A stretch of 64,000 nt of DNA from the NCBI RefSeq assembly GCF_005048155.1, contig NZ_SUMB01000002.1:62001-126000 (forward strand), given 5' to 3'. Numbering within the stretch: the first letter of the stretch is position 1; each line of letters starts with the position of its first letter. The DNA is from Streptomyces piniterrae. Lineage in GTDB: Bacteria; Actinomycetota; Actinomycetes; Streptomycetales; Streptomycetaceae. The translations under genes and the position numbers were made by a program. The notes beneath the pieces are model-generated. The model did no database searches, had not been told where the DNA came from, and was given only the letters and a program-made list of their open reading frames with translations. Below are positions 7,620 through 17,145 of the stretch, one piece after another.

Positions 7620-8634
7620 CCTGTGTTCGGCCGCCGGGGCGACGAGGGAATCCCCCATGGGGAGCGGGCGGTCGAGGCGGGCGACGCCTTCTCCGCGTAC
7701 ACCCTCGCCCGCTGCCGGAAGATCCGCGGTGACCGCCCGGAGGCCGAGCGGCTCTACCGCCTCGCTGCCGATCACCACTCCGGCTGTGCGTACGGTCTGG
7801 CCGTATTGCTCCAGGAGAACGGCGACCCGGAAGCTGCCAGGTGGTTACAGGACGGCTGGGACATGGGCTGTCTCGACTGCAAGATCGAGAGGACTTCGAC
7901 CGGGTCGCCGAGGACTTTGATGCGGCGGAGGCGGCCGAGGACGGGGAGGCCGCGTGGGAGGCGCTGGAACCGCTGCGGGAGATGGACCGTTGGCGAGCTC
8001 GCCCAGGCGAGGCGGAGGCCTGGCTGAGCGAGTTCGATCCCGAGGACGAGGCCGTCGCCGAACGGATCGCCCGGATCGCCCGGCTCCGCGAGGAGGGCGA
8101 GGTACCGCGCGTGCAGGACCTGCGCCGGCTGCCGGAACTGTGTGAGCGGGTCGAGGCAGGCGATCTCCGGGCGTCGTACGCGTACGGGAAGATGCGCTAC
8201 GAGTGGGGTGGGGCGGCGGGGCGGCGGGGCGCTGGGTGGCCCACCGGTACGAGGCTGCGGCGCTCGCGGGCGACACGGCGGCCGCGGCCGACCTCAGGTG
8301 GCTCTACGACGACCTGGGCGAGCCCGTGCGCCGCGACCACTGGAAGCGCATCGCCGCAGAGGGCGGTGACCACGACGCCTGCGGCAGCCATGACCTGGCT
8401 CTCCGACCACCACAGGGACCACCAGGAGGCACCGAGACAGCGGGCTACTGCTGCCTCGTTCTGAACCGCATCGGTCGGCATGCGGAGGCCGAGGAGCTGC
8501 TGCGCCTGGCCGCCGAAAACTGGTGGGCCGACGTCCGGTCGCGGTACAGCTCGGATGATCTGGACATGCTGTCCCGGATGCTGAACCCGGAGGACGAGCT
8601 GGCGGCCGCCGAGGAGGCGCTGGCGGCGGGCTGA
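7620..8634 (+). pseudogene. Frameshifted Sel1/TPR-repeat gene
   Basis: Three successive frames each carry convincing helical-repeat protein. Frame 3 holds FSAYTLARCRKIRGDRPEAE and GDPEAARWLQDGWDMGCLDC. Frame 2 takes over near 7890 with EDFDRVAEDFDAAEAAEDGE up to RASYAYGKMRYEWGG. Frame 1 takes over at about 8215-8228, in a GGGGCGGC slippage tract, with AHRYEAAALAGDTAAAADL, then HAEAEELLRLAAENWW and a stop at 8634. Residues also seem to be missing at the first switch. Sel1/TPR proteins are protein-interaction scaffolds; this copy cannot make a full product. It contains a TTA codon at 7845-7847. Confidence 0.7.
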
Positions 8635-8794
8635 GCGGACGCGGCGTCCCACTCGCCGGCCGGGAGTCAGGAAAGCCTGACGAAGAGGGGCCCCGGCCCG
8701 GCGAGCCGACCGGCCATGGCCTCGGGCGATCCCGCGGCGGACTCCACACCGCACAGGCACCTTCTTCCGGCCCGCCGGTGATCAAAACCAACCC

Positions 8795-8830
8795 GCCTAG
8801 GCCCGCCTAGACACGCGCCTAGGTGTCTAG
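8795..8830. repeat. GCCTAG cluster and 8-bp inverted repeat
   Basis: GCCTAG occurs at 8795, 8805 and 8817, and CTAGACAC (8807-8814) pairs perfectly with GTGTCTAG (8823-8830). CTAG tetranucleotides are rare in high-GC genomes, so the cluster is unusual. It lies 160 bp beyond the TPR remnant and could be a terminator-like hairpin or a protein site. Confidence 0.55.
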
Positions 8831-9016
8831 ATCAAGCCACCTGCACCCTTCCCCTGCATCCCGGCCGACGACCGGTACCCCCGCCCCCTTCGTCGCACAG
8901 TGTCACCCCATCATCACAATCGTCACCCTTTCGCCCCGACATGATCCACAAAACTCGCTCCGCGACTGACGGGGAAGATCGGCGAGGCGCTTGTGTCCGC
9001 TCAGCGGGTTGCTCTG

Positions 9017-9034
9017 ATCGGATAACGATCCGAT
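9017..9034. promoter_or_regulatory. Palindrome ATCGGAT-AACG-ATCCGAT upstream of permease
   Basis: A perfect 7-bp inverted repeat with a 4-bp spacer lies about 255 bp before the cycA-like start. The size and symmetry are operator-like (TetR/GntR type). The rest of the 650-bp gap (8635-9288) shows no convincing gene; a minus-strand open frame there is discounted. Confidence 0.45.
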
Positions 9035-9288
9035 TACTGCAATGGGTGATTTGGCCGTAGAGCAGACGGTTATGCCCGATTCCCTCCATGATCTGCGCCA
9101 CACTGGCTGGTTTTCGCCCGTGGTACATCTTCACGACCACCTGACGGACGTCACCCATGTCCGCGTAGGGGGCGCTTGAGCCGGCCGATCGCCGGCATGC
9201 AACTCCATCAGCATCCGGGGGGATCGAAACCCGATCCGTCGCCAAGCAAGGCGCGGGTCGGCATGGAGCGGAAAGGGCGCACCACACC

Positions 9289-10761
9289 ATGACCTCAACG
9301 CAGGTCGGCACGAACCCCGGCGACGGGAATGGAGCCTCGGGCACTGCACCGGAAGAGGGCTACGAGCGGGGCCTCGGCAGCCGCCAGGTCCAGATGATCG
9401 CCATCGGCGGCGCCATCGGCGTCGGCCTCTTCCTGGGCGCGGGCGCGAACATCGCGAAGGCCGGGCCCAGCCTCATCCTCATGTACGCCCTCGCCGGCGT
9501 GATTGTCTTCTTCATCATGCGGGCACTGGGCGAGCTGCTCCTCTACCGCCCCGTGTCGGGTTCCTTCTCGGAGTACGCCCGCGAGTTCCTCGGTCCGTTC
9601 TTCGGGTTCGTGACGGGCTGGACGTACTGGCTCATGTGGGTCGTCACGGGCATGGCCGAGCTGACGGCCGCCGCGATCTATGTGAACTTCTGGTTCCCGG
9701 AAGTCCCACGGTGGGTCACCGCGCTGGTCTTCCTGGTCGTCCTGTACGTGGCGAACCTGATCTCGGTGAAGATCTTCGGTGAGATCGAGTTCTGGTTCTC
9801 GATGGTCAAGGTCACCGCGCTCATCGGCATGATCGTGATCGGTATCGGTGTCGTCACCTTCGGCTTCAGCCAGGCGGGAGACGCCGCTGCGGTCGCCAAC
9901 ATCTGGGCCCACGACGGGATCTTCCCCAAGGGCGTCGGCTCCAGCCTCATGACCCTCCAGGGCGTCATGTTCGCCTACCTCGCCGTCGAGCTCGTCGGTG
10001 TCACCGCGGGTGAGTCCGAGAACCCGGAGAAGACCCTGCCCAAGGCCATCAACACGCTCCCGTGGCGCATCATCGTCTTCTACGTCGGTGCGCTGAGCGT
10101 GATCCTCATGGTCGTCAAGTGGACCGAGTTCGAGCCCGGCGTCAGCCCGTTCGTGGCCGCCTTCGCGAAGATCGGCATCCCGGCCGGTGCGGCGATCGTC
10201 AACTTCGTCGTACTGACCGCCGCGCTGTCGTCCTGCAACTCGGGCATGTACTCCACCGGGCGCATGCTCCGCGACCTCGCGGCCAACGCCGAGGCCCCGA
10301 AGGCGCTCGGCAAGCTGAGCACCTCCAAGACCCCGGCCATCGCCATCACCCTCTCCGCCGCCCTCATGGGCATCGGCGTGATCCTCAACTACGTCGTTCC
10401 GGAGAAGGCGTTCGGCTACGTCACCTCGGTGGCCACCGCGGCCGGCATCTGGACCTGGCTGATGATCCTCATCAGCCACATCCTCTACCGCCGCGCGGTC
10501 GTCGCCGGCCGACTGCCCGCCTCGTCCTTCCCGGCGCCGGGCGGCACGGTGTGCAGCTGGATCGCCGTGGCGTTCCTGCTCCTGGTGACCGTCCTGATCG
10601 CCATCGACCCGGACAGCCGCGTTTCGCTGTACGTGGGTGCCGGCTGGGCCGTGTGCCTGGCGGTCGGCTGGGCCATCCTCAAGGGCCGCAATCCGCAGAT
10701 CGCCGCGCAGGGGACGCAGCAGGACAAGCAGCTGGAGACCGCCGGACAGCCCCGCGGCTGA
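9289..10761 (+). CDS. cycA: D-serine/D-alanine/glycine-type amino-acid permease
   Basis: A 490-aa APC/AAT-family transporter with about 12 hydrophobic segments. Family marks: RGLGSRQVQMIAIGGAIGVG at the first helix, GWTYWLMWVVTGMAELTAAA, FGEIEFWFSMVKV, ENPEKTLPKAIN and SSCNSGMYSTGRMLR. The order and wording match Escherichia coli CycA closely (GWTYW, VVTGMA, GEMEFWFA), so proton-coupled uptake of D-Ala, D-Ser or Gly is the best guess; substrate could differ among AAT carriers. It is monocistronic, with a perfect hairpin terminator 50 bp downstream. The start ATG 9289 follows GCGGAAAGGG. Confidence 0.85.
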   Translation: MTSTQVGTNPGDGNGASGTAPEEGYERGLGSRQVQMIAIGGAIGVGLFLGAGANIAKAGPSLILMYALAGVIVFFIMRALGELLLYRPVSGSFSEYAREFLGPFFGFVTGWTYWLMWVVTGMAELTAAAIYVNFWFPEVPRWVTALVFLVVLYVANLISVKIFGEIEFWFSMVKVTALIGMIVIGIGVVTFGFSQAGDAAAVANIWAHDGIFPKGVGSSLMTLQGVMFAYLAVELVGVTAGESENPEKTLPKAINTLPWRIIVFYVGALSVILMVVKWTEFEPGVSPFVAAFAKIGIPAGAAIVNFVVLTAALSSCNSGMYSTGRMLRDLAANAEAPKALGKLSTSKTPAIAITLSAALMGIGVILNYVVPEKAFGYVTSVATAAGIWTWLMILISHILYRRAVVAGRLPASSFPAPGGTVCSWIAVAFLLLVTVLIAIDPDSRVSLYVGAGWAVCLAVGWAILKGRNPQIAAQGTQQDKQLETAGQPRG

Positions 10762-10812
10762 ACGGAGCGGGCTCTCGGAGTCCTGACAGACGGCCCTTGA
10801 CGCCGTCACTCC

Positions 10813-10854
10813 CCGACGGGGCGCCCAGGTACAGACACCTGGGCGCCCCGTCGG
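10813..10854 (+). terminator. Intrinsic terminator after permease
   Basis: An 18-bp perfect GC-rich stem (GACGGGGCGCCCAGGT and its complement) with a 6-nt loop begins 52 bp after the permease stop. There is no T-tract, as is usual in Streptomyces. Confidence 0.85.
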
Positions 10855-11076
10855 CGTCCGAGGCCATCGCGGCTGCCGGGCGGCTGGCCTGTCACCGCAC
10901 AACCGGGCTGCTCGGCACGCTCCACATGATTCCCGGCAGTCCGGGCGATCGCCCGGGCCGCCGATGCCATGATGATCACCATCGGCGGCCCCCCGGTGGA
11001 CAGGTGGAACACCTGGCCGGCTGACGAACCCGCCTCACCCCGTACGCACACCGTGATGTCCGTCGAAGGAGAGCAC

Positions 11077-11535
11077 GTGGAAGACCAGGCGCAGCAGGAG
11101 CAGGCGAGCCCCGAAGTGCAGAAGCGCATCCAGGCCAGCTTCGACCGCCAGGGGCTGATGAGCCACCTCGATGCACGCATAACCCACATCGCACCCGGCC
11201 GCGTGCGTATCGAGCTCCCCAGCCGGCCCGAAGTCACCCAGCAGCACGGCTACTTCCACGCCGGTGCCACCAGCGCCATCGCGGACAGCGCCGGCGGTTA
11301 CGCGGCGTACACGCTCTTCCCCGAAGACTCCGACGTGCTCACCGTCGAGTACAAGATCAACCTGCTCGCGCCCGCCGTCGGCGACCACATCGAAGCGGTC
11401 GGAACCGTCCTGAAGTCCGGGCGCACCCTGACCGTGTGTCAGCTGGAGGTGTTCGGCGTTCGGGACGACGGCGAGCGGAAACTCGTCGCCAACGGGCAGC
11501 AGACACTGATCCGGGTGGACCGGCCCGGCGGCTGA
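11077..11535 (+). CDS. PaaI-family hotdog thioesterase
   Basis: A 152-aa single-domain hotdog protein. HGYFHAGATSAIADSAGGYA is the PaaI/YdiI-type active-site helix with the catalytic acidic residue, and LTVEYKINLLAPAVGD the central strand. Members hydrolyse small or aromatic acyl-CoAs in the cytoplasm. The GTG at 11077 was chosen because GAAGGAG stands about 8 nt upstream; longer forms starting in-frame at 10969 or 11056 lack this. It is convergent with the META lipoprotein gene, whose stop is only 9 bp away. Confidence 0.8.
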   Translation: MEDQAQQEQASPEVQKRIQASFDRQGLMSHLDARITHIAPGRVRIELPSRPEVTQQHGYFHAGATSAIADSAGGYAAYTLFPEDSDVLTVEYKINLLAPAVGDHIEAVGTVLKSGRTLTVCQLEVFGVRDDGERKLVANGQQTLIRVDRPGG

Positions 11536-11544
11536 GGCTCTGGC

Positions 11545-12591
11545 CTATCGCTTCGGTGTGGCCGTGAAATGGAATCCTGTCGCGAGATGTTCGGAGCTGA
11601 CGTCGTCACTCATCAACATCCCCCCGCTGGCGGCGCGGTAGGAGTAGTTCAGTGAACGCTTCAGCCTCTCGAGGACGTTCGACTCGTCCTCCATGTTCTG
11701 CGCGGCGCAGGTGCGGTGGGTGGTGAGTTCCGGGTCGCGGAAGAAGACGTGGGAGCCGGTGAAGAAGACGTCGGCGGTGAAGTCGTTGCAGCCGAGCTTG
11801 CCGGTCACGGTGCCGTTCGGATGGAAGTCGAAGTAGAGGTCCTTGCCGGACTTGAATCCGTCGCTGCTGTCGTAGGCGGTCCGCGCCGTCAGTTGGTACC
11901 TGGTGTCGAAGAAACCCGGGTGTCTGACCACGGCGAGGGTGACCACGTCACCGTCTTGGTTCCTCAGTTGCGGCAACGAGCCTGGCGGAGGCCCACCGGG
12001 CACTGGCGGCAGCTGCTTCGCGGTGATCTTCAGCTGGCCCCTGAGGAACTTCTTGACCTTCGCCTCGAAGTCCGCCAGACCCTTGTTCCGCTTGGCGTAG
12101 CCCTCGGCCGCCCACTTCCTCGCAGCCGGGTCCGTGTAACGCTCAATCGACTTCTTCTGCTGGTCGGGCGTCACACAGAGGCCCTCGCCGTCCGTGGGCG
12201 GAGCCGGTGTCGCCGAAGGAGTGGGCACCGGCAGGTCCTCGCCCATCGTCAGCTCGGCGGCCTCCAACTCGGCCTTCACCCTGAACGGCGTACAGCCGTA
12301 GTCTCCGGAAACCGTGCCGTCCTCATGGAACTCCACCCACGGCCTGGCGTCGTAGGACCCTTCGACCTTCTCCCCGTCCACCGTGAGGTCCTCAAAGGTC
12401 CAGATCCCACCGACCAGCCTTCCTCCTGGACCACCTGGCCCCTTCTTCGTGGGTGAGGCGGACGCCGTACCGCCGCCCTGCCCGCTCCGGCCGTCCCCAT
12501 CACCCGACGCCGTCCCGCACGCCGATACCCCGGCACATGCCACCGCTATGGCTGCGATGAATGCCGCTGTACGTCTTCGAGAGATCCACAT
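11545..12591 (-). CDS. META-domain lipoprotein
   Basis: A 348-aa exported lipoprotein. RRRTAAFIAAIAVACAGVSAC is the signal with lipobox at its end. Two META/HslJ-like modules can be seen: LVGGIWTFEDLTVDGEKV with VSGDYGCTPF, and later YQLTARTAYDS with VTGKLGCNDF; each carries the typical G-x-x-GCN/T turn. META proteins such as HslJ are linked to stress and antibiotic tolerance, but no biochemical role is established. ATG 12591 was chosen because it directly precedes the signal peptide, with GAGGA about 12 nt upstream. Confidence 0.8.
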   Translation of the reverse strand: MWISRRRTAAFIAAIAVACAGVSACGTASGDGDGRSGQGGGTASASPTKKGPGGPGGRLVGGIWTFEDLTVDGEKVEGSYDARPWVEFHEDGTVSGDYGCTPFRVKAELEAAELTMGEDLPVPTPSATPAPPTDGEGLCVTPDQQKKSIERYTDPAARKWAAEGYAKRNKGLADFEAKVKKFLRGQLKITAKQLPPVPGGPPPGSLPQLRNQDGDVVTLAVVRHPGFFDTRYQLTARTAYDSSDGFKSGKDLYFDFHPNGTVTGKLGCNDFTADVFFTGSHVFFRDPELTTHRTCAAQNMEDESNVLERLKRSLNYSYRAASGGMLMSDDVSSEHLATGFHFTATPKR

Positions 12592-13269
12592 GCTTGCCAA
12601 ACGTCCTCGGTGGAAGCTCAGTTCCACCGCCTCCGCCATGTGGTGAGGCGGATATGTGGCGAAGCGGCCGCCCGAAACCAGCTCCACCACAAATAGAGCG
12701 TGTCTCTTTGAATGGCGAGCGCCAGGGCGGAAGAGGGCCACTCGCGCACAGACTCGCGCACAGCATGGGATTTGCTCATACGGGCTATTGTTATTCCTGT
12801 TGTGGGTGTGACCCGTGTTGCTGCTCATGCGACCGTATGTGCGTGCGCTATAGCGAGGAGTTCCTGCGGATCTCGGCCAGGAAATGGGCACAGCGCAGTC
12901 GTCCTGACCGAAATAAAACACCGGAGATGTCGGTTCCGGACTGGCTGGATGTGCTGCGGGAGAAGTCGTTCGCGGGCTCTTGCCCGACGTTGTGGCGTCA
13001 GGCGCCGCCCGGTTGGGAGAAGGCCTCCAGCTAGGTGATGTCATCGAAGACGGTCGCTGGAACGCAGGCGCGACCGTGGCGACATAGTTGCGGGCAAATG
13101 AGTTTCTGTATTCAAGTTGTCTGAAACAGAGGGTGACTTGATCACATCGGTACTCGCAGCGGCCGCAAAGACGGCCGTGCGCCCGGACGTTCCGCTGGGA
13201 TAGCTTGCGCCAGCCTTCGCTGCATCGATTTCAGCGAGAACCTCAACCCTTTCCATGACAGGGAGAAGC
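12592..13269. other. Intergenic stretch without recognisable gene
   Basis: A 680-bp gap between divergent genes. It holds a 12-bp tandem duplication (ACTCGCGCACAG at 12740-12751 and 12752-12763), and its base composition is noticeably less GC-rich than the flanks, notably at 12770-12930. Several short open frames exist on both strands, but none has a ribosome site or a recognisable sequence. It probably holds the promoters of the META lipoprotein and of the two-gene module. Confidence 0.5.
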
Positions 13270-16200
13270 ATGTCTCTGCTCGATGACCGGCGCCGCACCG
13301 CAGGGGACCGACGGGACGGGTGGCCGTCGGCTCTGACCTTCAGTGTGGAGCCGTTCGACCAGTCGGCGAATGCGGAGGAACTGTCCGGACGGGCGCCTGG
13401 GAGCATCACCGTCCTGCGCCCCTCCCTCGACAACCCGGCAACCGACCAGCTCTTCCTCGACCGCCGGCCGGTTCCCCGCGACGCCTGGTCGCTGGACTTA
13501 CGCCACGGCGTGCTGGCGTGGACCGGCGTGTACGGCGGCGGACGCATCACGCTGGACGACAACTTACGCACCGGCCACGGTCTGGTCGGCCCGGTCGCGG
13601 ACGAGGTCGGCGTGAGCGTGGTCTACAAGAAGTCGTTCACCTGCAGGGTCGCCGAGGACGCGGGCGCGCAGCTGGTGCTGGACGGCGACCGCATCGTCGG
13701 GCTGAGCTGGGATGCCGGCTCCGACCGGTGGAAGTCCGCGAGTTGGGGCGACGACGCACTCGTTCTGCGCTATCAGGTGGAGCCCGGTATCCCGCCGGCG
13801 GACCCGGACGTCTTCAGCGTCGGCTTCGACGACCTCCGCTGTGGGGACACCTGGGACCCGATGGACAGCGACTACAACGTCACACTCCACGGATCGCAGG
13901 ACGACCAGGGCAACGTCGTATGGAAGTTCGCCTTCTCCCTGGTCTCCGGGGCGACCGCGCCGGAGGGATGTGAGACGGGGACGCCGCACTACCCCTACCG
14001 GTTCGAGTGCGTGGAGCCGTGGTCGACGGACAGCCTCACTGGTGCCCTCCTGGCCGGCTCGCCCGACATCAAGGGCAAGGTCTACGGAGTCAAGGGGGAG
14101 TACGTCGACGCGGCGGTCACCGGGTACTACCGGCTGAACGGTGGCGGCATCGCGCACCCCGCGGTGATCGGTGTCTTCGACGGCCGTCTGCACGTCGACG
14201 ACGAACTCGTCACCGGCTCGGGCGTCTTCGGCCGGGAGCTGGTGTGGAGCGGGCTGACCAAGGAACAGCAGCTGGCCACCGGTCTGCCGGCCGACGGGAG
14301 TCTGGCCTTCGGCCCCGTCGGCTCCAGCGGCACCTGTGCGGGCGAGGACATCACCGCCGTGCGACTGAACCATTCGGAACTGTGGTCCGTGCTGAACAGC
14401 GGCTCGGAGCAGCACACGGCGCTGCGGCCGCTGCTGGCCCCGCCCGCGGCCGCCGCGCAGTCCCGCGGCGCAGGACCGGGCCTCGACATCAACACCCTGC
14501 TGGCGATGCACCCCTGGGCCCAGACCGAGAAGGGCGAGTGGTACGACCAGGTGCAGCAGGGCGTCCGCGGCGACCTCTTCACCATCATGAACTCCCACAT
14601 CCCCAACGACCTGTGGAGCCTGCTCTTCCCCGACCAGGACCACCCCAGCCTGCAGGGATACCTCGCCGACGTCGATGCCACGCCGGTCGACGGAAAGCCG
14701 GCGGCGCCCTGGTACGAGTCACTGTCCACGGCCGTGCTCACCCAGGGTCTGGCCGGCGGCACCGACCCCAACGTCCACCGGCTCAACGGACTGCGCGCCG
14801 CGTCCTGGCTGCGGGACCAGGTCGCCGTCTCCACCGCCTACCAGAAGCACGGGGACCTGCTCTTCCACTACCACTGGAAGCAGATCGCGCGGAACTCCAC
14901 CACCCAGGCGTACCTGGACGACCAGGCCAAGAACACCGCCGAACAGCAGAAGACAATCGACGCCTATGTCGGCAAGTGGATCGACGACATGGAGAGGAAC
15001 GCCGAGCTCGACCCCGACGACCACGACAAGCTCAAGGCCCTCATCCTGGAGATCGGCGAGACCGCCAAGTCCAACTCGCTCTACTGGGCCTTCTGTTACT
15101 ACTACCGCGCCACCCACGCCACCAGCTGGGCCAACCTGCAGACGTTGATCGGCAACCCGGACGGCTCCACGCTCACCCGGCTCGTCCAGCAGAACGTCTC
15201 GGTGCTCACCGCCCTCGACTCCTCCGGATACTTCGCGCGGAAGTACTTCGAAGCCCTTCAGGTCGCGCTGTCCACCACCGTCTTCCTCCAGTCCATCGAC
15301 TTCAGGGGCGTCGCGGTCGACTTCTCGTTGATCAAGCTCTACCTCCAGAAGTTCGTCGAGAAGAACATCAACTCGGCGAACGAGACGGTCAAGGCGCAGG
15401 CACAGAAGCTTCAGGCGATGCTCGCGGAGGAGGAGCAGACCCACTTCATCGAGGCATCGGTCGACGAACTCCGGCAGATCGCCGGGGTGAAGAACGCACA
15501 GTTGCCGTTCGGCGCGGTCGCCACCGAGTTCGTCAAGTGGTTCGAGACGTCGAAGGTCGGTACGAAGTTCGCCAAGTGGGGCAAGGTCTTCGGCGGGCTG
15601 CTCATGAGCGGGATGACCGGCCTGGCCCTCAACAACCTGCTCGGCCCGTACAAGGACTGGAAGAACCTCACCGCCGCGCAGCGAGCCGAACTCATCACCA
15701 ATACGCTGCAACTCGCGGTGCAGGTGGTCGCGGCCGTGGCGAAGGGCACTGTGGAGCTCTACGCGGTGTTCACCGCGAAGGGCCTGACCAACTTCCAGCG
15801 GTTCGGTGCCCTGGCCTGGACCACGATCGGCGGAGAGTCCAAGGCTCTCGCCGAAGGCATGTCGAAGATCTCCAACAGCATGGCCCGGTGGATCGGTGGC
15901 GCGAGTGCCGGGGCACGCGCCGGCGCCGCGGCGGCGGAGGAGGCCTCGTTCCTCGGCAAGGTCATGGGCAGCAGCCTGAGCGAGTTCGTCGCCACCCGGC
16001 TCGGTCCGCTGTTCGTGCTGGCCGGCATGGCGTTCAGCATCTACAACCTCACCCAGGGCGGCTCGGACCTCGAGATCGCCGCCGAGGTCCTCAACCTCGT
16101 CAGCGGAGCACTCACGCTCTTCGCCACATTCGGTGGCTGGCTGCTGGCCTCCTTCGTCGCGGAAGCCGTGATCTCGGTCATCATCCCGATCGTCAGTGTG

Positions 16201-17145
16201 CTCGCTGTGGTCGCCGCCCTGGTAGGCATGGCCATCGGGCTCTATCTCATGTTCAAGAAGCCGCCGAACCCGATTGCCCAGTTCGTCGACGACCACGCGG
16301 CCCCGGCCGGGCTGGCCATGCGCGCCCGCTGTTCGGCGATCGACTACGCCGTCCAGTACACGGACAAGGAACAGAACCTCGCCATGGTGGGCTGCCGGTT
16401 GGGCACCGGATCCACGGTGCTGACGGCGCGGCCGGACGGCACTGTCGGCATTGGTGCGGCCGACCACAACGCGGCAACGGTGTGGACGAGCGCCACCAAC
16501 GGTGTGGGCCTCACCCAGTTCTTCACCCTGATCGACCGCACGGGCAGCGACCAGGGCCTGGTCTGGCAGTACCTCAGCCTGCTCAAGGACGGCTCGGTCG
16601 GCTTCCGGGACCGGTCGACCAAGGACGCACCCGTACCGGACGTCCAGAGCCAGTACTGGGTCGCGGGCGTCACCGCCGACGCCGAGATCACCCAGGACAA
16701 CAACCTCAAGAGCCTCCAGCACACGCTCCAGCCGGTCTACCCGGATGCACAGGGCGACTTCCTGCCCGAGAACAAGAAGAACTACCTCGTCACCGACGGA
16801 AACGGCGTCAAGATCGTCGAGAACTCCGGAACCACCTGGACACTGACCATGGCGGGCCTTGCCCCGGCGGCGATGACGATGCACGACATCTCGCTGTACA
16901 AGGGCGCCCAGTCGGCTCCCTCCTTCAAGCCGGTGCAAGGCCAGACCGGCAGCAAGCCGATGACGTTCGGTCTCAAAAGCGGAACGCTCCCGTCGTTCCT
17001 CTCCCTTGACTCCGGCACCGGCGAAATCAAGGTGACGGCAACCCCGACCGAGGTGCAGGCGCCCACCTCGTACACGCTGGTGGCCGAGAACGCGCTCGGA
17101 AAGACCGAGGCGGCCTTCAGCGTCGAAGTAAAGGCCGTGTCGTGA
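13270..17145 (+). CDS. Very large protein of unknown function with central hydrophobic region and C-terminal Ig-like domain
   Basis: 1291 aa, not assigned to a known family. ATG 13270 follows AGGGAGAAG. There is no signal peptide. Visible layout: a beta-rich N-terminal ~380 residues; an alpha-helical middle (~400-760, e.g. LQAMLAEEEQTHFIEASVDE); hydrophobic or glycine-zipper stretches at ~766-790, ~805-835 and ~875-998 (GGASAGARAGAAAA, then three or more possible helices ending GLYLMFKKP); a second beta-rich region; and a final putative Ig domain (residues ~1218-1288, FLSLDSGTGEIKVTATPTEV). Two TTA leucine codons (13498-13500, 13564-13566) would make translation depend on the bldA tRNA. The stop overlaps the next start by GTGA, so the two genes are coupled. 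The architecture recalls pore-forming proteins, but that is inference. Confidence 0.8.
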   Translation: MSLLDDRRRTAGDRRDGWPSALTFSVEPFDQSANAEELSGRAPGSITVLRPSLDNPATDQLFLDRRPVPRDAWSLDLRHGVLAWTGVYGGGRITLDDNLRTGHGLVGPVADEVGVSVVYKKSFTCRVAEDAGAQLVLDGDRIVGLSWDAGSDRWKSASWGDDALVLRYQVEPGIPPADPDVFSVGFDDLRCGDTWDPMDSDYNVTLHGSQDDQGNVVWKFAFSLVSGATAPEGCETGTPHYPYRFECVEPWSTDSLTGALLAGSPDIKGKVYGVKGEYVDAAVTGYYRLNGGGIAHPAVIGVFDGRLHVDDELVTGSGVFGRELVWSGLTKEQQLATGLPADGSLAFGPVGSSGTCAGEDITAVRLNHSELWSVLNSGSEQHTALRPLLAPPAAAAQSRGAGPGLDINTLLAMHPWAQTEKGEWYDQVQQGVRGDLFTIMNSHIPNDLWSLLFPDQDHPSLQGYLADVDATPVDGKPAAPWYESLSTAVLTQGLAGGTDPNVHRLNGLRAASWLRDQVAVSTAYQKHGDLLFHYHWKQIARNSTTQAYLDDQAKNTAEQQKTIDAYVGKWIDDMERNAELDPDDHDKLKALILEIGETAKSNSLYWAFCYYYRATHATSWANLQTLIGNPDGSTLTRLVQQNVSVLTALDSSGYFARKYFEALQVALSTTVFLQSIDFRGVAVDFSLIKLYLQKFVEKNINSANETVKAQAQKLQAMLAEEEQTHFIEASVDELRQIAGVKNAQLPFGAVATEFVKWFETSKVGTKFAKWGKVFGGLLMSGMTGLALNNLLGPYKDWKNLTAAQRAELITNTLQLAVQVVAAVAKGTVELYAVFTAKGLTNFQRFGALAWTTIGGESKALAEGMSKISNSMARWIGGASAGARAGAAAAEEASFLGKVMGSSLSEFVATRLGPLFVLAGMAFSIYNLTQGGSDLEIAAEVLNLVSGALTLFATFGGWLLASFVAEAVISVIIPIVSVLAVVAALVGMAIGLYLMFKKPPNPIAQFVDDHAAPAGLAMRARCSAIDYAVQYTDKEQNLAMVGCRLGTGSTVLTARPDGTVGIGAADHNAATVWTSATNGVGLTQFFTLIDRTGSDQGLVWQYLSLLKDGSVGFRDRSTKDAPVPDVQSQYWVAGVTADAEITQDNNLKSLQHTLQPVYPDAQGDFLPENKKNYLVTDGNGVKIVENSGTTWTLTMAGLAPAAMTMHDISLYKGAQSAPSFKPVQGQTGSKPMTFGLKSGTLPSFLSLDSGTGEIKVTATPTEVQAPTSYTLVAENALGKTEAAFSVEVKAVS

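Noticed and set aside
8832..9344. 170-codon minus-strand open frame upstream of the permease
   Set aside because: No start signal, no recognised motif, and it runs into the 5' end of the permease gene; a short stretch looks protein-like but not enough to call.
9295..10902. 535-codon minus-strand open frame
   Set aside because: Complement of the CycA-type permease gene; the plus strand shows clear membrane-protein motifs.
12561..13038. Overlapping open frames in the gap before the 1291-aa gene
   Set aside because: Cys- and Arg-rich sequences without ribosome sites on either strand; composition differs from the coding regions.
14007..17009. 1000-codon open frame in another plus-strand frame
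   Set aside because: Overlaps the 1291-aa gene out of frame, with Arg/Pro/Gly-rich nonsense sequence; the other frame has a ribosome site and sensible composition.
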